Assembly (NCBI GenBank): GCA_023634235.1
Contig: JAMKCF010000023.1
Location: 2,889,001-2,953,000, forward strand
Origin: Pisaster brevispinus
Taxonomy: Eukaryota; Echinodermata; Asteroidea; Forcipulatida; Asteriidae
DNA: 64,000 nucleotides
Direction of reading: 5' to 3'
Under the pieces are notes generated by a model. It saw only the letters and a program-made list of their open reading frames with translations. It had not been told where the DNA came from and ran no database searches. Below are positions 42,836 through 56,000 of this stretch, in pieces. How positions within the stretch are numbered: the first letter of the stretch is position 1; the number at the start of each line of letters is the position of its first letter. The translations under genes and the position numbers were made by a program.

Positions 42836-42911
42836 CAAATTTGTCTTCACGTGAACTAACAATTTCCAACATCAGGTGATCATCTTTTTCCGCTGCCATC
42901 TTTTTCGACAT
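42836..42911 (-). CDS. Orphan candidate first exon
   Basis: ATG with 25 codons plus one base: MSKKMAAEKDDHLMLEIVSS then REDKF. It ends in donor GTAGGT (phase 1), with an in-frame TGA two codons upstream of the ATG. Composition is protein-like (charged). The phase would fit exon 3 of the centrosomin-family gene, 22 kb downstream, but it may equally belong to an unseen minus-strand gene or be chance. Confidence 0.35.
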
Positions 42912-44218
42912 GAATCATTGTAAAACATCTTCATAAAGAGTGTTATTTTATTCAGAGAAACAACTTCTTCCCATTTTTAGAATGAAAAATAAATCCACTC
43001 ATCAATATGATAGGGGCAAGGTTATCAGATTGTCTTCAGATGAAAAATGTAGTTTGATTTCAAACAAAATGAACCATACATATTACATATTAGTAAATAA
43101 TAATGAACTGACAAACATATCAGCCTCATGGACTAGGTCAGTTGAGGGGGGGGGGGGGTGGAATAAAATTGGTTTGCTTCAGTGAATGGCTATCAGTGTC
43201 CTTGCTTTCGATAGTGGCATAATTCCTTGTAGGTCTTGTACGGACCTGTACTTAGCATAGGTCCTGAACGGACCTGCACTATAGTTCTTTTGCCCATTCT
43301 AAAAGATGAAGTGGTTGTCACCACAGGCTTCTTTAACATGCTGAAGATTGATGGTCAAGCAGTAAAGATATGTTTTCTTCAATGCATAAAGTACGCCCTA
43401 CTGTTTCTTTCAGGATTCAGAAAAACAACTAGTTTATGTATGTCAAATATCAGTGTGACCAGTGCCAAACTCAAAATAAATTTCACTTTGGAAGAAAATG
43501 AAGAATGTGGTACATGAAGAAAGGCTTTGTAGTTTATACATGTGGCCTTCACTTCAATTTAACTGTTTATTGATGTGAATGGTGTGGTGAAACAAATGAA
43601 ACAAATGTATTTATTTTAATTTTGATTACTTTTTTTGTAACCTGAAAAATTCCCAGGGAAATCTTCAGTCTAAAACACTGCCATGTGCTAGAAAAAAGTT
43701 CCTTAAAACAGTTTTTATTTTGTTCTATCAAATGGAAATAAGCATTTCAAATTCATTCAAATGATTTAGTATCAATTTGTAGAAGTCAGGGCATTTTGTG
43801 GTAAACACACCTGTTCTTTTCCAGTGTTTCCCAGGTATTTTTTTCCCTTAAGTATCATCACTAAAAAAGTTATTGGTTATTTCTGTAACAAACTGCATTT
43901 TATCTATGTACATTTTGCATTGTACAAAAATGTCTAAATGTTAGCAGGGATTTATTTTTTGGATTTATTTCATACGCAAAGTGAGCTCTTTAAACATCAG
44001 GTTATGGAGGCAATACTTATTTTGCAAAGCACTTTGAAAGGAGAACTCAAGTTGCAAGCAAATCACTAGAAAAAAGTACTCCATCATTCTACATGTAGTA
44101 AAGTGAAAAACTAATATTTGAATCCCATACATGTACTGTACATGAATGTAGCTGAACATAGAAACATACAAAATAATGTTTATTCTAATACTAAATTTGT
44201 TTAATTGTCTTGATGCAG
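42912..44218. other. Upstream flank of the giant gene
   Basis: AT-rich, with a poly-G run at 43145-43158. No coding exon is seen. It may be intron between an unseen 5' UTR exon and the acceptor at 44218/44219. Confidence 0.4.
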
Positions 44219-44321
44219 GTTGTTGTTGACAACACCAAGGTAGTCTGATACTACAACATCTGTCATTGAACCATGTCATAGAGAAGCAAGTTCTGCAGAT
44301 AAGTAAACTAAATTATCCAAC
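44219..44321 (+). promoter_or_regulatory. 5' UTR of the giant gene with candidate acceptor and a two-codon uORF
   Basis: TTTGTTTAATTGTCTTGATGCAG ends at about 44218 and looks like a 3' splice site, so the first coding exon probably begins at 44219 with about 103 bases of leader. An upstream ATG TCA TAG at 44273-44281 makes a minimal uORF. The main ATG at 44322 has a good context (CCAACATGG). Confidence 0.45.
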
Positions 44322-46044
44322 ATGGCTAAATCTACAAATTTGACACCTTTGATATGTGTAGTGGTTCTCATAATTGCTTTGTTGATCCCACCAGCTGCGC
44401 AACAGACAGGCGGCAATTGCCAACCATGTACATTGCCACAAAACACCGTCAGTGTGGGTGTGCTGGTTGGTTCTTGTATAGCTGTTTTAGTTGGGACTTT
44501 GATCATTGAAGCTGTAGCTATTCTCTGCTACAGAAAATACTGCAGAGAAAAACAACCAAAAGTTTCTCGCCGTTTCATGATGGGTCCGGATGAGGAGATG
44601 GTGGTCAAAGAAAATCTAGCCTATGAGAGTGACTCTGAGCATGACTTGAGAGATGGGAAGGAGCAGAAGAGAGCTTCAGTCTTTAGCATAAGTGAAACAA
44701 AGGACAACATGATGTATGTTCCAGCACTGTACCGTAACCCCATCTCCAAAGATCGTGATGCTAGCTCTGCAATCATGGGTGGCTACTACGACCAAGACTT
44801 TGACATGGACAATGTCTACACATACAATGCTGGTTGGGGATCTCGTGTCCCCAACATCCTCAGTGGCAAAGACATGTCGGACAGTCTCGATGATTTGTAT
44901 TATGATGCAGAAGAGTTTCCAATTCTGAGAACACCACATGAAGGGGTTGGATCTGTTAACTTTGCTTCTTCAAAATACAAAGACGGGTTTGGTCAAAAGA
45001 GCATAGATGTCCACGATGATAATGGTGAAGTAACTACCTACACATACACAACAGGCTTTGGTGGAAAAGCACGACAGGAGGTTACTACAGTAACAACTGA
45101 TTCAGATGACATTGCACCCAAGGTAAAAAGGGTCAGTAGAAGGTCTAAATCATCAGATGCTATGGTCTTAAATATGGAAGAAGCTGAGCCTGAAACACGT
45201 ATTGCCATTGATGACAACTTTACAATTGGTAAACGAACCTCTACAAAACGTCAAGGATTCACTGAAGCTTCAATCCACAGTGAGCCATCTGTATCTCATG
45301 TTGATCCCACTGGTAACTTCATCCTTCGTTCCTCACCATCAACATCACGGTCAGAGAGCAGTGATGATGACCTGTATGACTTCGGAGAGAGCTCTGAGAG
45401 ACAACATCATGTGGTTAACATGCAGCGGCACTCTATTCCTGGAAAGATTGGACATGGCACATTCAGAGCAACTGTTGGAGGTATCCCACTAGATAGGCGG
45501 TCCTCAGAAGAAACACCAACTGAACTCTTCAACAGTAGATACCGATACAGCACTGGACTAAACAAAGCCAAGTTAGTTGCAATGCGAGCATCAGCTGCAG
45601 CACATGCAAGAGAAGACATTGTCACTGAAGAAGACACTTCATCAGATGAGCAAGATGGCACACCACCAGTCTTTGGGTACATAAAACTCGTTCGGCCTGA
45701 GTCTGAAGAAGGCGATGATAAACAACAATACCAAGTTGTTCAAACGACCAGTTCAGAGAATCAAGAGATGTACAAGTTGTTCCCCGTTGGTACAAACAGA
45801 AGACCAATTATCATACGGGATACCGAGCACAGAGGATTTGCCAGAAATTCTTATATCAGACATAGAAGTAAGACATTTGTTGAAGTTGGAGATGCTGGAG
45901 TGCAGTGTGAGATCAGTCCAAGTGGAGTTCCATCAGACAACACTACTCCATCCAGCTTGAGTCAGGAGAGGGCCAGCATACTTCGGCGTGACACGGTTTC
46001 CTTCAGCCAGGACACGGACTCTATGGATGATATTCCTACCATTG
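44322..46044 (+). CDS. Giant membrane-anchored repeat protein, first coding exon
   Basis: 574 codons plus one base, ending at donor GTAAGT (46045). The frame would hit a stop at 46062, inside the intron. Residues 1-27 look like a signal peptide (LICVVVLIIALLIPPAAQQ). Residues about 28-45 are a tiny ectodomain with NCQPC. Residues about 46-70 are one transmembrane helix with two GVLVG-like steps, followed by RKYCREK, a stop-transfer signal that puts the rest in the cytoplasm. The tail is rich in Ser, Asp, Glu and Thr, with acidic clusters (SSDDDLYDFGESS) and a first copy of the repeat motif GYIKLVRP at about 45675. The exon ends in DDIPTIG, which continues after the intron as LIRLMGPK. I do not recognise the family; a Cys-poor type I membrane scaffold is the simplest description. 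Confidence 0.85.
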
Positions 46045-46359
46045 GTAAGTTACTTCAAATCTAAAAGACATAAAATACAAAATAGACAGGAACATAAGAA
46101 AGTTTTGTCAAGATTATAAGTTTCCAACGACCAAAATGCAACTTTAGTTCAAACTCTATTTTTTGGTGTTTTCATTTTAATTGTCATTGGACCACATCTT
46201 CCTTTCATTTTGTTATTAAAGAAGTAAGACAAACTTCAAAATCAGCATTGGTATTCAAAATCAGCTATTGTCAACAGTGTGGGATATATTCATCCCACTC
46301 AAAAATCGTGTATATAGCATCCTACGTATTGAAAGAAATATGCACATGTACATCATGCA

Positions 46360-46685
46360 GCGAAGTAGCCAAAGGGGGCACATTTCCAGTGCCCCCAAGG
46401 TGCCCCACAACAACAAAAATCGCAATAGTGTGCAAAAATGAAAAGATAAAAAAAAGAAGAGAGAAAAAAGAGAGGAAAAGGCGTGTTTGTTTAATCTAAA
46501 TGGAGTGAACGATCGCTATTGCAGCAACAAAATGCCATAAGAGGATGGCGGACCCTTGCAGCATCCCCCTTCCAAAATAAAAGCATGACCCCCCTACTTA
46601 CAAACTCATTCTCCCTGGGCCCCCCACTTAAAAGCATTGCCCCCCTGTGCCCCCCCCCACCGAAAAAATCCTGGCTATGCTGCTG
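46360..46685. mobile_element. Degenerate GGGGCAC-rich element in intron 1 of the giant gene
   Basis: The left side has GCAGCGAAGTAGCCAAAGGG. The right side in reverse complement has GCAGCATAGCCAGGATTTTT. Between them are repeated GCCCCC/TGCCCC blocks. Similar loosely to inverted-repeat elements, but the ends match poorly. Confidence 0.35.
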
Positions 46686-47052
46686 ATTACATGATACATG
46701 TATATGTACATGCCTACTGCAGTGCAAGCGTTTCATGGTTGTCTACGAAGAACTTAGAGCATTGATGTTTATCAGCAGAGCAATCCTAGAGACTAAATTC
46801 AACCTTTTTAAAGAATATAAACATCTGAAGTTCATGCTGTTTTCATGTAAACCTTCAGAAACACCCGATTTTGCTATATTTGTTATCCCACATGTTTGTG
46901 AAGTACAGAAAAATATAACATACTCCTGCATCCCTTCTGCAGCTTCATTTGTATATGAAATGCTGAAGTGCTCATTTTTTTCTATATTCCATAATAAGAT
47001 AACAGATTTTGTAAATGTACTCAGAATAAATGTTTTTGTTTTTTGTTTACAG

Positions 47053-50000
47053 GTCTTATCAGATTAATGGGCCCCAAATCTTCTAAGCACGTAACAATTA
47101 AAGAAGACCACATTGACAAAGACTTCGCAACCATTTCCTTCTCTGAAGATGATGAACTTTCAACATCACTTGAAGACCTCCACTACAGATCCACACGAAG
47201 ATCTATTGAACGACAAGGCTCTGGAAGGCAACGCCGAGCAAGATCAGCTCCAGCAAGAGGTGAACGGATGACCACGTCACACAGGACAGAGGTGACTAGT
47301 GAGTACCCCTTTGAAAGTGTACCAACAATTGGAGTTATTCGTTTGGTACGCCCAGATAGTGCCTCAGACTCTTCAGGTGTTGAAAGTGAGGTCCCAAGCA
47401 GTGAAGAATCAGGGCCCAGAGATGGGCCTATTATGCGCATGGCACAACAAATGCTTCAAGAAAGTGTTAATGTTTCTTCAAGGCAACCCAGATATCACAC
47501 TGATCAAAAAATGGATGAAATCCCAACTATTGGTGTTGTTAGATTGGTGCGGCCTAAACCCTCAACTCAAGACACAAGAAGCAGACCTGTACATCAAGAA
47601 AGAACCAATAGCTTTGAGGAAACTACAACGTCCGCAACAACTACAAGAGATGCACCTGTATCAGACATGCCAACCATTGGAGTAATCAAATTATTGAAGA
47701 CTAACACAAGAAGGGAGCCTACCCCAAAAACTACAGTGTCTCGTGTGGATAGAGGAACTCAAGCTGAACATAGCTGGGCCCAGCTTCTGCAAGAGATGCA
47801 AAACATGGTTGAAACTGAAATCATTCGTAAGACCAGAAAGCAGCTTCAGCAGCCAAGGGATGAGGTTGATGGGGTCACTCGCAATATAGGAGTTATCAAG
47901 TTAAAGAGGCAAGATGAGACGTTGCAAGAATCCCAGACTGAAAGACCTCAGATGCAAGACGGAACAACAATGCCAAATTTTAGTTGGTCTGATCTCATCC
48001 GTGAAATTGAAGACACAATTGAAAGGCGTTACATGCGAATGTCTGCACCAGCACCCAGAGAAGATTCTGAAGTGTCTCAGTCAGTTCAGAAACTAGGAGT
48101 TATTCAGTTGAAAGGGGCTCCCGAAAAACTGATTAGAGACAGTTTCACGCAAAGTTCTGGCCCTAACACAAAAGAGAAGAGCACTGGGCCAGCTTGGAGT
48201 TTTGGTGAGATGCAAGAGGAAATAGAGGAAGAGGCTCTAAGGAAATTTAAGAGAACCTTGAGTCAGCTTGAAAGGCCAGTGGAAGTACACATTGGAGACA
48301 CACATCAGGAAACCCAGGCTGTCAGCATTATTAAGCTCAAGAAAGAACAACAACCAGAAAAGATAATCAGAGACAGTTTCACCCAGAGTTCTACTCCAGA
48401 TACAAATGAAAAAAGTACAGGAACTTTCCTAAACTTTAACGACATGAAGGAAGAAATTGAAGAAGAAGCTGTCAGAAAATTTAAGCGCACATTAAGTCAA
48501 CTGGAGAAACCAACAGCAGTTCGTGTACAAGATATTCCTGAAGAAACCCATGCAATCAGTGTTATTAAGCTTAAAAAAGAACATCAACCTGAAAAACTTG
48601 TAAGGAATAGTTTCACTCAGAGTTCTGGTCCAAATACATACGAGAAAAGTATAGGGCCAGCATTTAGTTTTGATGAGATCAAAGAAGAAATAGAGGAAGA
48701 GGCTGTTAAAAAGTTCAAAAGAACCTTGAGTCAACTAGAGAAACCAGCTGAAGTACATGTACAGGAGTCACATCAAGACATTCCTGCTGTAAGTGTTATC
48801 AAGCTCAAGAAAACTCCCGAAGCAGAGAAGCCAAAACTTGTCAGCAGAGGCGTCCAACCAGATTCGCGCTGGCGAGATGTGAAAGAGGAAATTGAAGATG
48901 AGGCAGTTGAGGAGTACAAGAAACGAATGAGACGACTCCAACCTAAAGAGGTTGTTCAAGAGCAAGTTACAGCAGTTGCTGCTCCCACTGTTAGTGTCAT
49001 TAAGCTAAAGGGTCCTAAAACCAAGCCTGCACCTGAGAAAATGGATAATAGTTTCCAGTGTGACATGTCTGAACCCAAACCTGCAACAGAAGACCAAGTG
49101 ACAGAACCAATGAGGCCATGGTCTGACGTGCTGCATAATGTACGCAGAATTTTAGAGAATGAGTACAGACGTACAATCAATGAGCTTGAAACAAAACTGA
49201 CTTCTATCCCGAAAGATGAACCAGTAGTCGAAGCGGTTCCAACAGTTGCTGTCTTTAAACTAAAAGGTCCAGGTGTTAAACCAGAGCCCAAGAAACCAGC
49301 AATGGTAGATGAGAAGATACAAGCTGCACCTAAGACAACGGAGCAAGAAACTAATCCAGTTAGACCTTGGAAGAATATTCTACATGATGTAAGGCAAATT
49401 CTGGAAAATGAATACAGACGTACCATTCGTGAGCTGGAAGATCAATTAACAGGAGAAAAAGATGAAACTGACGGAGGAAAGACAATGGCTGTTTTTAAGC
49501 TGAATGCCCCTACAGTACCGAAAGTGAAGACAGTCAGTATGTTTACACAGTGTGAAGTACCTGAAACAGGAGAGCAAGGAACTGTACCAGATAGATCATG
49601 GGGTACACTTGTTAAAGATGTGCGTAATTCAGTTGAAAATGAGTATAGGGTTACTATAAGACAACTGGAGTCTCAACTTGAAGAAAGACCCAAACAAGAA
49701 GCAGCTAAAGGTCCAACTCGTCTAGGAATCTTTAAGCTGAAGGGATCAAAACAGATGAAAGTAAAGAAACCGATTGTGCATGATAGTTTCACTCAGTCAG
49801 ACAGAACGGCGACTGCCAACAAAGCCACTCATCCATCAAAGCCATGGATTACATTGATGAGTGAGATGGAAGAAAGCATTGAAAGAAAAAATTCCAGCAA
49901 AAGTTTTGAGCCTGTAATAAATGTTGAGTCTGAAATAGTTCAGCAGAGACAGCAAATAGTGGAAACGACAGCTCCTGTGCTGCAAGCTTCAACAACTGAT

Positions 50001-53000
50001 GCTTTCACTCAATCCTCACAACCAGAAACAATATCAAGTACTTCTCAGAGTGTACCAGTGGAGACCTCTTCAAAATCTGTTCAGGCTCATGAACAACCAA
50101 GTGTTTCGCTGTCTGAAGCCAGTACACAAATATCATTGGTGCCAATTCCAGAGATTCCTCTCATACCAACTACGATACAACCAGTTCAAGCAGCAGTTAC
50201 GTTTCACCTTCCTGAACCCGAGAGGATGGAAATTGGAGTTCAAGTTTCTCCTGAAAACAAAAGCAGAGCTTCATTGACTGTGACAACAAAACTTGTTGAT
50301 AATTCAGTTCAAGTTCAGGACACACGTCCAGACATCCTGTCTACCGCAACTCAAGCAGAACCAGCTACGGCTGAAAGTGGCCTTCAATCTGTTCCAAAAT
50401 GGGTAGAATTTGGTGTGCAGGTGAAGCCAGAAATGAGTGACAACCATTCATCCATAGTGACACAAATGGAAGAAGTGGGGACAGAAATAGAGTATGAGCT
50501 TAAGATTACAAGTGACAAGTCAACAGAAATTACAACTGTGAAAGAGCTGCTTGAAAGTGGTGTACAAGTAAAACCAGACATCAAAAATAAGGTTGCTGCA
50601 ACAGACAAAAAGAAAGTTGTAGATGCATCTTGCCAAGCTGAAGTTATCACCATAAAGACTGAAACTGTTGAGTCTTCTGTGCAAGCAAAGCCAACGGCTG
50701 GTGTTATACCAACTAGTACTCTTGTTCTAAAAGTCACTGATGCTTTTACCCAAGCACAAACTAAACAAGAAGATGTTGCTACTGCGCCAGATGTGCCAGC
50801 ACAGCAAGATGAATCAATTCAGGTTTCTATAGAAGTTGAAACAGAGCCTGCCATTATAAAGGAAGTGGTAGTCAATGAACAATTTTTCATGCCATCATTG
50901 ACAGTTCCTGTTGATGTCAGTGACTCCAACACCCAGACCATTGTGCAAACAACAGAATTCACAAGTCAGTTTGAACCTCAAACACTTGAGAAGTCTACAG
51001 AAGTACAATTATTGGGGGTCCACTTTGGTCTTCAAGCTTCGAAGAATAGGAGAGACTCTTCCACAGAAACTCCAACGATTGTGTACAAGGCTAAACCAAC
51101 CCAGGCACGACCACGTACTGTTGACAAAGCAACAGAATATGTCAAGTTCAAGGCAGACAATGTTCATGTTAGTATGCAATGCACGATTGAAAACAGTGAT
51201 GTTGGTGTCAGTGCAGAACCCCAAACACTTGAAAGTGGTACTACAATGGAGACTCAAATACAACTGAATGTTGCTGTACAAGCTGAAAGTGAGATTGAGG
51301 TTGAACAAGCCATTTTATCAGAGAGTATTCAGGAGGAGGCAATGGCGTTGATGAACTTGGATGTACAAACCTCTACTTCACAAACACAGACATTACCAGA
51401 AGTAGTTGAGCAGAAAGGTACCTCAACAGATGTCATTAAGACTGTAAATGTGCTGGTACAGAGTGTTGAATCAACACCCCTTTCAGATAGTGGGATCCAA
51501 GTTAAACCTGACGTTACCTCTGTTGGCACTACACTAGTGACAAACAAACTTGAAAATGGATATCAAGTGAAACCTCAAACTATGGAGCGTGGTATGACAA
51601 CAGTAGTTAGAGGCACTGCTGACAGAAGTTTCATGGCAAACCTGCTACCAAAGGCTCAACGGAAACCTTCATCACAAGATAAAGTTGTTCAAGTCGAACC
51701 TGTCTCAAACACACAGACCCAAGGAACAATGACAGATAGGAAGGAGGTGAAAACAAAACCTATACAGGTTAATCCAGCAACAAATACTCAAGGACAAACA
51801 TCAAAACCAGAGGTGAAGGAAACATGGAGCATGACTGAAGACCAGCCTGAAGAAATCTTTGAAACTATCGTTCCTCAGCAAGAGATAGTGGTTGAAGCAC
51901 ACATGCCCCTCCCTAAACCAGAGCTGTTTGATAAAATGGCTCAAGTTGCACCTAGTAGTAAGGACAATTCATCCTCAACAGATATATCTCCACAAATTCA
52001 AGTCAGCACTCAATATGAGACCACTTTGGATGAAACAGCTACCCAAACGGATGTTCAACCTGAGCCTGAATTGATCAGCAGTGGTTCACAAAGTGTGGTG
52101 GAAGTTGCTGATACTACAGTCCAAACAAAGTTGATAACAAATGAGTCCATTGGTCTGTCAACAGATATCACTCAACTAAAGACGTCCTTCGTTCAGTATG
52201 AACCAGATCAATTCAGATCATCGGCTTTCATACAGACAACCATTCCAACGCAAAGCACAGGGTTTTCACCTCAGAGGGTTGTTTTGAAAAGCACTGGCAG
52301 TTCTCCTGTAAAACGTGATGTTAAAACATCTTCAACTCAGTACCAGAGAGCTGGCATACAAGACGGTTCCATGCAAACAGATGTAAATGAGGAAGAAATA
52401 AACATTGTAGAAGATCATATTGAAATGGAGCAGAACGAAATGCTTGAGACCTTCCCTCATATGGAAGTTGGGGAGAAGCAAATGCTTGAGGTTTTCTTTC
52501 CAGTTGAATTGGTTGAGGCGGAGACCCAATCAGAGTTAGTTGCCATTGATGAAGTTGCATCTCAAACTGATCAGGTTTTGCTTGAGACAAATAACACAGC
52601 CACACAGCATGAAGCCAGCCTGAAAACTTCAGATGCTCAAACTACTCTTGTGAAGCTTGTATCTACGTCTATGTCAACAGACGGCCCGAGAGTGAATGAA
52701 GCATTTGTCCAGTATGAGCCAAACCAGTTCAAATCAACTGTTTCATCACAAGCTTCAGTCAGTATGCGCTCAACAGGATTATCAACGAGTAAGACCCTCT
52801 TAACAACAACTGGCATGTCAACTGCTAAACTTGATGTAACAGCTTCATGTACTCAGTACCATATTGATACTGAAGATAGCAGCATGCAGACAGAAGAACA
52901 AGAACAAATCATGGATTTTGCTGAGGAGATCATCAGAGTTGAAGAAGAGCAGACTCTTAATCAAATGCCTGATTTCAGCCTACCTCCTGTAGAAATGGTC

Positions 53001-56000
53001 AATGCTGAGATACAGGCTGAACCAGTGAAATCTGATCAAGCAGTAATGACACGCCCTGAGACTCGGGAGAAAATGACATTGACGACGTTGAAGAAGACTA
53101 CTCCTGCATCCATGCAACATGCTCCCACAGTATTGTCTTTCAGTCAACAAATGACCTCTCAAGGGCCTAAAGTAATCTCAACAGGCACAGTTATGTCAAA
53201 GATTGAATTGCCTTCCAAACCAGTACAGGTTAAACCTTCAATGAATGCTTTCGGGCAGATGACAGAGATTGATGCTGTTGATGAATGGAACATGACAGAT
53301 GAAAATGAGTTTGATGATGCAACCTCAACAGCGGACGCAAATGTTCAAGTGGAACCTGTTACATCCAGCATTGCAACAGAGGTACATCCAGATACATTAG
53401 ACCAAGCAACCTTGTTCCAACCTAAAACAAGAGAGGTTCCTTCTCAGATGTCTGTTAACCAGTCCACTGTTCATGCACAAGCAACAGTGAAGCAAAATTC
53501 AATGTCATCACAAACTCAAGACGACAAAATCCAGAAGAAGAGTGCATCAGTTCAGACGCAACGGTATCTGGTTACAAGTACAAGCTATGTCCAGTTGAAA
53601 GAAAAGACATATCAACCTATTGATCATTCTGGTGACTTGGTTGGTATTAAACCTCGTGGGATGCCTAAAATGGAAAACAAGCAAATGCAGGCAGCAATTA
53701 CTATGGTTAACAACACAGCTCAGTATGTTGGGCCTGAGAATAAAGCAAAAGGTCTTCAAACAGATAAAATTGAACCAGAAGAGCTGATTGAAGTCACTGA
53801 TATAGAGGTACAAACAAATCCTGTGACAATAATTGACTTTGTTCCAGTTCTAGTTGACTCTACTGTTCAGTACGAACCAATGTACTACTACAGTGAATCA
53901 ACTCAGGTGGAAATACCCACTATGCACCGCCATGTTCATGCTGTAGTACCTAACAAATCACAAGAGACAGCAACACCAGTCATCAGGGTTAACCCATCAT
54001 CAAGCCAAACAGATGTGTACCGAGGTGAAGATATCAGTTCCCAGACTGATGCGATGCCCGAAGAGCCTATCATAACACCTCAAAGAATTGAGTCAGTTCA
54101 GTATGCTGCTCCACCCATGTTTATACCAGAGACACAAGTTGCAGTATCACAAACAGATTACATCTTATCCAGTGACCAAAGCACATCGGTTCAATTTCCA
54201 AAGGTACAGCATAGCACTGTCCAAGTTAGTCCTCCCACACAAGACACCAACACTATGACACCCGTAAAACAGTATTCACAAAAGTCTGTGCAGGAAAAGC
54301 CTTCAGTTTTGTCACAGATGATGCAAACATTTCCAAATGTCAGAGTGGGATCTACTTGGACCGACAGTTGGAGTATTAAAAATGAGGCTTCACAGTATGA
54401 GATAACAAAGGTTGTCAATTCTTCAGGCCAAACACAAACCTATCAAACATATGATAGTAGCTCACAAACTGATACCGTCCCTGAGCCAGAGCCAGAGCCT
54501 CTAATTGCACCCCAGCGAGTTGAGACAGTGCAATTTTCTCCACCTAATTTGCTTCCTGAAATGTTGTCTGCAGAGTCCCAAACAGATATCGTCAAGTCCA
54601 TTGAATATGGTACTTTCATGGAACTTCCAGCTCAAGAAGCACAGAGTGTTCAAACATTTATGGAGACAGTTCAACGAAGTACCTCTCCTATTCTACAGGA
54701 GTTAAAGGATGCCATCACACAGTATGAAGCTGATCTCAAAGAGTTAGGTGTACAGGTGAAACCTAATGTCCTAGATAAAGAGATGGAAACTTTTATGGCT
54801 ACGCTACAGGATGCTGCCATCCAGTATGCTTCCGTCTACAGGGAAGATAAGCCAGTACAGTTTTCACCCAAAGTTTCAGAGCAAGGAACATCAACACCTC
54901 AAACAATATTCAAGGAAAGCTACACTGTGGCCATGTCAATTCCTCATTCATCCAAAACCACACAGGTTGTCATAGAAAACAAAGAAAGGGGAACAGCACC
55001 AGAAACTACACAAGGTGTTACCTTTGTTGACCAAAGCACAGCTATGCATCTTCCAAAGCTTCAGAGTAGTCTTGTTCAAGTTTCGCCTGAAATGCAGGAT
55101 AATAACACGATGACACCTGTGAAGCAGTTTGTTCCAAAAGCTGTTCAAAAGGAAACAGAGATGTTGTCTCAAACAATGCAGGCTTACCCAGATATCAAAG
55201 AAGGATCTACCTTCACAGAGGAGCCAAACATCAATGATCAAGCCTCCCAATATGATGTTGTTGGAAAGCATGTCTCCTTACAGATAGTACCAGAGTTAAA
55301 GGATGCTTTCACTTCCTCTGAGCTGATCGTCAAAGAGTTGATCGAGTCAGAAACACAATATTTCCTGGAATCAAAGAACTTTGAAACTCAAACAGTAACA
55401 ACAACAAAAGATCAGGCCTCATATATTGATGTTGCAATGCAAGAATCTATTTGTCAGACAGAACTTACAGTTGAAGATCTTGAAGAAATGATAGAAAGTC
55501 TTAGACAACAACAAGAAGAACTTGTCATGGAAGAAGTGGTTATTCCCCAACAGCTTGCTCCTGTTCACAGTGAGATGAGTATGCCAGTATGGACAGAAGA
55601 CATGGAAGTTCAAACTTTCTTGGAAACTGTTCAAAGGAGTACCTCTCCCATACTTCAGGAAATGAAAGATGCCATCACACAGTACGAAGCAGAACTTAAA
55701 CAGTTTGGCGTGCAAGTGAAACCTGATGTCCTACATAAAGATATGGAAACAATTATGGCTACCCTCCGGGATGCTGCCATCCAGTATGCTTCCGTCTACA
55801 GGGAAGATAAGCCAGTACAGTTTTCACCCAAAGTTTCAGAGCAAGGAACATCAACACCTCAAACAATATTCAAGGAAAGCTACACTGTGGCCATGTCAAT
55901 TCCTCATTCATCCAAAACCACACAGGTTGTCATAGAAAACAAAGAAAGGGGAACAGCACCAGAAACTACACAAGGTGTTACCTTTGTTGACCAAAGCACA

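Noticed and set aside
46045..46064. Natural stop of a 580-residue protein at 46062
   Set aside because: The sequence after 46044 is a strong donor (GTAAGT), and the frame continues with the same IPTIG..IRL motif at 47053. An unspliced short isoform remains possible but is not needed.
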